Origin: Gammaproteobacteria bacterium UBA3532
Lineage (GTDB): Bacteria; Pseudomonadota; Gammaproteobacteria; Enterobacterales; UBA3532
Assembly: GCA_002376965.1 (NCBI GenBank)
Contig: DFOV01000292.1
Span: 1-7,794, forward strand
Length of the DNA stretch: 7,794 nucleotides
Reading direction: 5' to 3'
Position numbers and translations under genes: made by a program. Each line of letters starts with the position of its first letter. Positions within the stretch are counted from its first letter, which is position 1. Shown piece by piece: positions 1 through 4,016 of the stretch. The notes under the pieces were generated by a model that made no database searches, had not been told where the DNA came from, and worked only from the letters and a program-made list of their open reading frames with translations.

Positions 1-284
1 ATCAGAGCCGGAAACGCTTCGAATGGTTGATGGGCTGACAACATATCGTTGTATGCCGAAACGATAGCAATATTGGGCGAGCGCGATTCGTTTATCAGAA
101 TGTTTTTTTCTGTATCTGAATTGGCTGCAAATGCATGTGCCAAATTGGTACAGCCAAGCTCTCCCCTTTGTGGAGATGCAAGGCGAGCGCCATCAACTAC
201 GCCTAGATATTTAGCGCGGCTATCCTGACTGCGTTCGCGGATACGATCGGTGACCCGTTTAACTTGATCGTTGAGTTGTGTCAT
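1..284 (-). CDS. edd: 6-phosphogluconate dehydratase, N-terminal part (cut by window edge)
   Basis: Edd is the first committed enzyme of the Entner-Doudoroff pathway, dehydrating 6-phosphogluconate to 2-keto-3-deoxy-6-phosphogluconate (KDPG) in the cytoplasm; the IlvD/Edd family carries an Fe-S cluster. Reading the minus strand from the ATG at 284-282 gives 94 full codons, open to the left edge. Residues 1-30 (MTQLNDQVKRVTDRIRERSQ onward) and the conserved stretch YNDMLSAHQP at residues 78-87 align with E. coli Edd, as does GCTNLAHAFA at 44-53. An AGGAG lies 8 nt before the ATG (minus strand, about 297-293), which supports this start. E. coli Edd is about 600 residues, so roughly the first sixth is present; the Fe-S ligands and most of the active site lie outside the window. 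It is transcribed away from zwf across a shared regulatory region. Confidence 0.95.
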   Translation of the reverse strand, partial: MTQLNDQVKRVTDRIRERSQDSRAKYLGVVDGARLASPQRGELGCTNLAHAFAANSDTEKNILINESRSPNIAIVSAYNDMLSAHQPFEAFPAL

Positions 285-342
285 TCGAGAGGCTCCTAAT
301 GTCGGTACGTTGCTGATCTAACCGATATCAAACATCGCTTAC

Positions 343-354
343 ATCGGTACCGAT
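343..354. promoter_or_regulatory. Perfect 12-bp palindrome in edd leader (candidate operator)
   Basis: ATCGGTACCGAT is its own reverse complement. It sits 58 bp upstream of the edd start codon. Related half-sites lie nearby: ACCGAT at 321-326 and GTCGGTAC at 301-308. Such clustering is typical of a repressor operator with auxiliary sites, but I do not recognise the motif as that of a named regulator. Chance is a real alternative: about 0.1 perfect 12-bp palindromes are expected in this much random sequence. Confidence 0.3.
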
Positions 355-396
355 AAATTTTCCGGTTTTCACCAAAGAGATATAAAATGTGGCCGT

Positions 397-425
397 ATTT
401 TAGCGGTCTTCGTAATGAATTGAAA
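397..425 (-). promoter_or_regulatory. Candidate sigma-70 promoter for edd
   Basis: On the minus strand, TTTCAA (425-420, 3 of 6 to the -35 consensus) is followed after 17 bp by TAAAAT (402-397, 5 of 6 to the -10 consensus). Transcription would begin near 390, giving an edd leader of about 106 nt that contains the 343-354 palindrome. The -35 element is weak, so an activator may be needed; the FNR-like box at 452-465 would be centred near -69. The assignment is tentative, because AT-rich DNA offers other hexamers. Confidence 0.25.
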
Positions 426-451
426 TGTTAACAGCCATTGTTTTGCAGATC

Positions 452-465
452 TTGATTATAATCAT
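452..465. promoter_or_regulatory. FNR/Anr-like box 1
   Basis: TTGAT-TATA-ATCAT matches 9 of the 10 defined positions of the FNR/Anr consensus TTGAT-N4-ATCAA. Its inner part, TGATTATAATCA (453-464), is a perfect palindrome. It lies between the divergent edd and zwf genes, upstream of the candidate edd promoter. It also contains TATAAT on both strands, so it could instead be a -10 element, although no good -35 lies at the right distance on either strand. Confidence 0.4.
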
Positions 466-515
466 ACTATTAGCCGAAGCTGTTCTAAGGCCTGTACTTC
501 CTAGTTGAACGGCGC

Positions 516-529
516 TTGATCTATGTCAA
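516..529. promoter_or_regulatory. FNR/Anr-like box 2
   Basis: TTGAT-CTAT-GTCAA matches 9 of 10 defined positions of the FNR/Anr consensus. Its centre (522.5) is 64 bp, close to six helical turns, from the centre of box 1. It lies about 42 bp before a possible zwf start site near 564-565, which is the position expected for class II activation by FNR-family proteins. The regulator itself is not in the window. Confidence 0.4.
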
Positions 530-552
530 TTCGTCAGCCATCCTTTTCTTGA

Positions 553-558
553 TATGTT
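553..558 (+). promoter_or_regulatory. Candidate zwf -10 element
   Basis: TATGTT matches 4 of 6 positions of TATAAT. It is placed so that the FNR-like box at 516-529 would replace the -35 contact (centre near -42). The zwf leader would then be about 160 nt. An alternative -10, TTTAAT at 608-613 (5 of 6), lacks a recognisable -35. Neither is secure. Confidence 0.2.
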
Positions 559-597
559 TGACCCAAATCTTGATTAAGCAGGCATGTCATGTCAAAC
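556..597. repeat. 7-bp inverted repeat upstream of zwf
   Basis: GTTTGAC (556-562) and GTCAAAC (591-597) are exact inverted copies separated by 28 bp. A short tandem direct repeat, ATGTCATGTC (584-593), overlaps the right arm. The spacing is too long for a single dimer site but could suit two operator half-sites or a loose hairpin in the zwf leader. No T-tract follows, so it is not an intrinsic terminator. Confidence 0.35.
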
Positions 598-637
598 TGG
601 CGCCACTTTTAATAGGGGTCCTGTGCCTGCAAAGGCC

Positions 638-681
638 CGTCTCATAGCGTGTGAGCCTATTTAGCGGAATGTCGTGAGACG
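638..681 (+). repeat. Paired segments in zwf 5' leader
   Basis: CGTCTCA (638-644) can pair with TGAGACG (675-681), a 7-bp stem. CTCA (641-644) could instead pair with TGAG (652-655), and GCCTA (655-659) with TAGGC (686-690), so mutually exclusive folds are possible. A small GCCT/AGGC hairpin with a GCAA loop precedes them (625-636). These lie 30-90 nt before the zwf ribosome binding site. No known riboswitch class was recognised. Confidence 0.35.
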
Positions 682-711
682 AGGTTAGGCAAAGAATTCA
701 ACCATTATGTG

Positions 712-716
712 AGGAG
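712..716 (+). promoter_or_regulatory. zwf ribosome binding site (decides the start)
   Basis: AGGAG lies 7 nt before the GTG at 724-726, an ideal spacing. The frame is open further upstream to a GTG at 709, but using that codon would place this Shine-Dalgarno sequence inside the gene and leave no comparable site upstream. An ATG at 707-709 is followed immediately by TGA. The GTG at 724 is therefore preferred. Confidence 0.8.
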
Positions 717-723
717 TTATCCC

Positions 724-2187
724 GTGTTAAACGATACTGCGGTTCTACCCTTTGACCTTGTGATTTTTGGGGCAACAGGCGATTTAGCGCTTCGAAAGCT
801 TATTCCTGCTCTTTACCATCGTTACGTTGATGGTCAGATCCCAGAGGGCCGTATCATAGCGGCAGCCAGACGCCCTAAAACCGATGAAGAGTTTGTTGCT
901 GATGCAGAAGACTGGGCCAAACGCTTTATTTCAGAAGCCGAGTTTGATCAGTCTACCTGGGACAAATTCGCTGAAAAAATTGTATATGCGCGAGTTGATG
1001 CGACCAATGAAGAGTCGTTTGGAAATCTTGCGAAAGTTCTAGCCGACTACCCCGAGCGTGAGCGGGTATTCTACCTTTCTACCGCGCCAGACTTTTTTGG
1101 CACTATCTCCGAGTATTTACATAATTCCGGTGTTATCACTGATAAGTCGCGTGTTGTGTTGGAAAAACCTCTAGGTCATGACTTAGCCAGTGCTAACGAA
1201 ATCAATGAAAAGGTTGGCCAGTTCTTCGATGAGCAAGCCATCTATCGCATCGATCACTACCTGGGTAAAGAAACGGTTCAAAATCTTATCGTTATGCGCT
1301 TTGGTAACAGCATCATTGAGTCGTTATGGAACAATAACTTTGTTGACCATATCCAAATAACCGTAAGCGAGGAAGTTGGCGTAGAGAAGCGGGCAGGATT
1401 TTATGACAATGCTGGTGCTCTGCGTGACATGGTGCAAAACCATCTGTTGCAATTATTATGCATGGTTGCGATGGAGGCTCCTCCTAGTCTGGACTCCAAT
1501 GAAGTTCGTGATGAGAAGCTCAAAGTGCTTCGCTCACTGCGTCCTATTGGCAATGATCTTAAAAGTAAGGTTATTCGTGGCCAATACTCTGCCGGTGCGA
1601 TCAAAAATGAAGCTGTTCCTGGTTATCTGGAAGAAGAGGGCGTACCGCAGGGCAGCCGAACTGAGACTTTCGTTGCGATTAAGGCCGAAGTTGATAATTG
1701 GCGTTGGGCGGGTGTTCCTTTCTATTTGAGAACGGGTAAACGCATGGCTAAGCGCCAATGTGAAATTGTCGTCCAGTTTAAAGCGGTTCCGCACTCGATT
1801 TTTGAAACTGAGGAAGATCAACTTCCTGCAAACAAGCTGATTATTCGTCTACAGCCTGATGAAGGCATCAAGCTTGAGTTATTCGGTAAAAAAGTCGGAC
1901 CTGGCATGCGCTTGCGTCCATTGGAGCTAAACCTGAGCACCGAAGAAGATCGGGCTCGTGTACCAGATGCTTATGAGCGCTTGTTGGTTGATGCCATTGC
2001 TGGTCGTTCAACGCTGTTTAATCGTCGTGATGAATTGGATGCCGCTTGGCGTTGGGTTGAACCAATCTTAAATGGTTGGGCGGATAGCACAGATAAGCCT
2101 GAGGCATACTCTGCGGGAACTTGGGGACCGTCAGCAGCTACTGCTTTGCTTGCTCGCGATGGACGATTATGGCATGAGGACGCATAA
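724..2187 (+). CDS. zwf: Glucose-6-phosphate 1-dehydrogenase
   Basis: Zwf oxidises glucose 6-phosphate to 6-phosphoglucono-1,5-lactone with NAD(P)+, feeding the ED and oxidative pentose phosphate pathways in the cytoplasm. From the GTG at 724 the protein is 487 residues, the usual bacterial length (E. coli 491). The dinucleotide-binding Rossmann segment LVIFGATGDLALRKL is at residues 12-26; EKPLG at 147-151; the substrate-site signature RIDHYLGKE at 175-183, with the conserved Asp177 and His178; and the catalytic-base His240 in QNHLLQ. NWRWAGVPFYLRTGKR (325-340) and AGTWGP (464-469) are also conserved. The frame extends to a GTG at 709 (492 residues), but the AGGAG at 712-716 argues for 724. 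The stop codon abuts the pgl start codon, so zwf heads the zwf-pgl-glk unit. Cofactor preference cannot be told by eye. Confidence 0.97.
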   Translation: MLNDTAVLPFDLVIFGATGDLALRKLIPALYHRYVDGQIPEGRIIAAARRPKTDEEFVADAEDWAKRFISEAEFDQSTWDKFAEKIVYARVDATNEESFGNLAKVLADYPERERVFYLSTAPDFFGTISEYLHNSGVITDKSRVVLEKPLGHDLASANEINEKVGQFFDEQAIYRIDHYLGKETVQNLIVMRFGNSIIESLWNNNFVDHIQITVSEEVGVEKRAGFYDNAGALRDMVQNHLLQLLCMVAMEAPPSLDSNEVRDEKLKVLRSLRPIGNDLKSKVIRGQYSAGAIKNEAVPGYLEEEGVPQGSRTETFVAIKAEVDNWRWAGVPFYLRTGKRMAKRQCEIVVQFKAVPHSIFETEEDQLPANKLIIRLQPDEGIKLELFGKKVGPGMRLRPLELNLSTEEDRARVPDAYERLLVDAIAGRSTLFNRRDELDAAWRWVEPILNGWADSTDKPEAYSAGTWGPSAATALLARDGRLWHEDA

Positions 2188-2922
2188 ATGGCTGAAGTAA
2201 AAAATCGCTCGGTTGGTAAAGGAAAAGAGTATATATACGATTCAAAGTCCGATCTGAATAGCCGGTTGGCTGATCGTGTCGTGTCGGATCTGGAGCAGGC
2301 TATTGCGGCGCGCGGAAAAGCCAGCTTAGTGGTTTCTGGCGGTGGAACCCCTGCAGCACTTTTTGCCGAGTTAAATACTCGGCAACTGGCTTGGGATAAA
2401 GTGTGGGTTACGCTGGCGGACGAGCGCTGGGTGCCCGCAACGCATGAAGATAGCAACGAGCGACTAGTGCGTGAAAAGCTTCTGCAAAATGAAGCAGCAG
2501 CAGCCAACTTTGTTGGAATGTATACCGGTGAAGCGACGCCTGCAGAAGGAGAAGTTGCATGCGATAGTCAATTGCAGCAGATCCCAGAGCCGTTTGATGT
2601 GCTGATTCTTGGAATGGGAGGCGATGGTCACACTGCGTCACTTTTCCCTGGAGCAGATGAGCTTGAAAAAGGGTTGGATATGGATAGCGGGCGCCGAGTG
2701 TTGTCGGTAATCCCCAAGCATGCGCCACATGGCCGTATGAGTTATACGCTTCCGGCTTTGTTAAATAACAAGAATGCGATTTTATTGATTACTGGCGACA
2801 GTAAGTGGGACGTCTACCAAGAAGCGTCTGCTTCAGGCACTCATGACGCGATGCGCGAAATGCCAATACGTTGCTTTTTGCATAACAATGAGGTGGCTTT
2901 AGATGTCTACTGGGCAGCCTAG
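2188..2922 (+). CDS. pgl: 6-phosphogluconolactonase (DevB/Pgl type)
   Basis: Pgl hydrolyses 6-phosphoglucono-1,5-lactone, the Zwf product, to 6-phosphogluconate. The 244-residue protein has the normal length for the family and the glucosamine-6-phosphate isomerase/6-phosphogluconolactonase fold signatures: VVSGGGTPAALF at 48-59 (phosphate-binding loop), DERWVP at 78-83, and LGMGGDGHTASLFPG at 141-155 with the expected active-site His148. It is the DevB type, not the beta-propeller YbhE type of E. coli. The ATG follows the zwf TAA directly (TAAATG), and GAGGA at 2176-2180 inside the end of zwf gives a ribosome site with 7-nt spacing, so translation is probably coupled. The 3' end overlaps glk by 20 nt. 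About 14 N-terminal residues before YIYDSK look unconserved and carry several basic residues. Confidence 0.96.
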   Translation: MAEVKNRSVGKGKEYIYDSKSDLNSRLADRVVSDLEQAIAARGKASLVVSGGGTPAALFAELNTRQLAWDKVWVTLADERWVPATHEDSNERLVREKLLQNEAAAANFVGMYTGEATPAEGEVACDSQLQQIPEPFDVLILGMGGDGHTASLFPGADELEKGLDMDSGRRVLSVIPKHAPHGRMSYTLPALLNNKNAILLITGDSKWDVYQEASASGTHDAMREMPIRCFLHNNEVALDVYWAA

Positions 2923-3877
2923 TCCATATAAACAGTACTATATTGTTGCTGATATTGGCGGAACCAATGCTAGATTTGCACTGGTTCCTAAAGAGGGTGG
3001 GTTGCCTTCATTTGAAAAGGTTTTTCCTTGTGGGGAATACGAAAACATCGTCGACGTTTTCGAGGCCTATATAGCTGATTTGAATTGTGAAAGGCCTAAG
3101 CGTGCGGCAATCGCTATTGCCAATCCTGTTACGGGCGATGCCATTAAAATGACTAACCATTCGTGGCAGTTCTCCATATCGGAAACCAAAGAGGCACTGG
3201 GGCTAAAGCGATTTGAAGTCTTGAATGATTTTACGGCTCTTGCTATGTCGCTACCTCACTTAGGTGCTGATGAGTACGAGAAAACGGCAGGTGGTGAGCC
3301 GATTAGGGATGCAGCTATTGGTCTTATCGGCCCTGGAACTGGACTGGGAGTTTCAGGGCTAGTACCGGGAGGAAGCGGCGTCTGGCATCCACTTAAGAGC
3401 GAAGGCGGGCACACAACCTTTGTAGCATTGACAGAGCGGGAACAGGCGGTAAATGATTATCTGGCCAACAAGTTTGGGCATGTTTCTTTTGAACGTATAT
3501 GTTCCGGCCCCGGCATTCTTGATATCTATAAAGCGCTTTGTTCGACCGATAGCATCGACAGTCCTCTTACTACGCCCGCAGATGTCTCTGCAGCAGGGTT
3601 GGAGGAGCGGTGCCCTCGGGCTCGTGAGGCACTGGAAATCTTTTGTGCGGCCCTTGGTACGACCGCAGGTAATCTCGCATTAACCTTGGGCTCTCACGGT
3701 GGAGTCTACATTGGTGGAGGCATTGTACCGCGGCTCGGAGATTTCTTCTTGAAAAGTGAGTTTAGGGAGCGCTTTGAGTCAAAAGGGCGTTTTCGCAGTT
3801 ACTTAGAAGAAATTCCAACCTATATCATTACTGCCAAATATCCAGCATTGCTGGGTGCGATGGCTGCGCTGAAATAA
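2903..3877 (+). CDS. glk: Glucokinase (Glk family, non-ROK)
   Basis: Glk phosphorylates intracellular glucose with ATP to glucose 6-phosphate, the substrate of Zwf encoded two genes upstream. The protein is 324 residues, close to E. coli Glk (321). Visible motifs are the phosphate-1 loop VADIGGTNARFAL at 15-27, EVLNDFTALA at 105-114 with the probable catalytic Asp109, the adenosine-binding GPGTGLGVSG at 143-152, EGGH at 167-170, and GGGIVPR at 271-277. It lacks the ROK-family zinc-binding CXCGXXGC cluster. The start lies 20 nt inside pgl and is preceded by GAGG (2890-2893) with 9-nt spacing, so the overlap suggests translational coupling. It is the last gene before a strong terminator. Confidence 0.96.
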   Translation: MSTGQPSPYKQYYIVADIGGTNARFALVPKEGGLPSFEKVFPCGEYENIVDVFEAYIADLNCERPKRAAIAIANPVTGDAIKMTNHSWQFSISETKEALGLKRFEVLNDFTALAMSLPHLGADEYEKTAGGEPIRDAAIGLIGPGTGLGVSGLVPGGSGVWHPLKSEGGHTTFVALTEREQAVNDYLANKFGHVSFERICSGPGILDIYKALCSTDSIDSPLTTPADVSAAGLEERCPRAREALEIFCAALGTTAGNLALTLGSHGGVYIGGGIVPRLGDFFLKSEFRERFESKGRFRSYLEEIPTYIITAKYPALLGAMAALK

Positions 3878-3893
3878 TCTTAGGGCGCTGACT

Positions 3894-3927
3894 AAGGCTA
3901 ATCCATAGTGATTAGCCTTTTTGTTTT
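3894..3927 (+). terminator. Rho-independent terminator after glk
   Basis: A perfect 10-bp stem, AAGGCTAATC (3894-3903) with GATTAGCCTT (3910-3919), encloses the loop CATAGT and is followed by a T-rich run (TTTTTGTTTT from 3918). It begins 16 nt after the glk stop and closes the zwf-pgl-glk unit. The stem's A-rich left foot gives only a weak terminator for the opposite strand, where nothing is transcribed towards it here. Confidence 0.92.
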
Positions 3928-3966
3928 GAAGTACGTGTTTAGCATCCACCTGTATCACGCTGGGTC

Positions 3967-3975
3967 TGCTATGAT
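3967..3975 (+). promoter_or_regulatory. Candidate extended -10 promoter for glgB-pyk
   Basis: TGCTATGAT is a TGn extended -10 motif with the hexamer TATGAT (5 of 6). No good -35 is seen 16-18 bp upstream (CACCTG at 17 bp), which is common for extended -10 promoters. Transcription would begin near 3982, about 35 nt before the glgB ATG and downstream of the glk terminator, where a new promoter is needed. A second AT-rich hexamer, TAAAAT at 3992-3997, also lacks a -35. Confidence 0.45.
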
Positions 3976-4016
3976 GTGACTGATTTAATACTAAAATACC
4001 CTGCAGGCAAGTTGAG

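Larger units (their letters stand above)
285..723. other. Divergent edd-zwf intergenic regulatory region
   Basis: These 439 bases separate the start codons of edd (leftward) and zwf (rightward). I see no convincing gene in either strand. The region is AT-rich in its middle part and holds two FNR/Anr-like boxes (452-465 and 516-529), a perfect 12-bp palindrome (343-354), an inverted repeat at 556-597, paired segments at 638-681, and candidate promoter hexamers for both directions. It is long for a simple promoter, and the density of dyad symmetry suggests control of both ED-pathway units. No match to the HexR pattern TTGT-N7/8-ACAA was found. Confidence 0.85.

Noticed and set aside
598..605. 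TGGCGCCA palindrome
   Set aside because: An 8-bp palindrome is expected by chance about once or twice in a region of this size, and nothing else supports it as a site.
598..615. Sigma-54 promoter upstream of zwf (TGGC at 598)
   Set aside because: The GC dinucleotide required at -12 is missing at the correct spacing from the GG.
649..664. CRP site starting at TGTGAGCC
   Set aside because: Only the left half resembles TGTGA; there is no TCACA partner six bases away.
285..723. HexR operator between edd and zwf
   Set aside because: This was expected from pseudomonad and Shewanella biology, but no TTGT-N7/8-ACAA or TGTAAT/ATTACA dyad was found on reading the region; the sites present fit the FNR/Anr pattern better.
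1971..2507. 178-codon open frame on the minus strand across the zwf-pgl junction
   Set aside because: It lies wholly opposite two well-supported genes, its composition is serine/arginine/alanine-rich as expected for an antisense shadow, and it has no recognisable domain.
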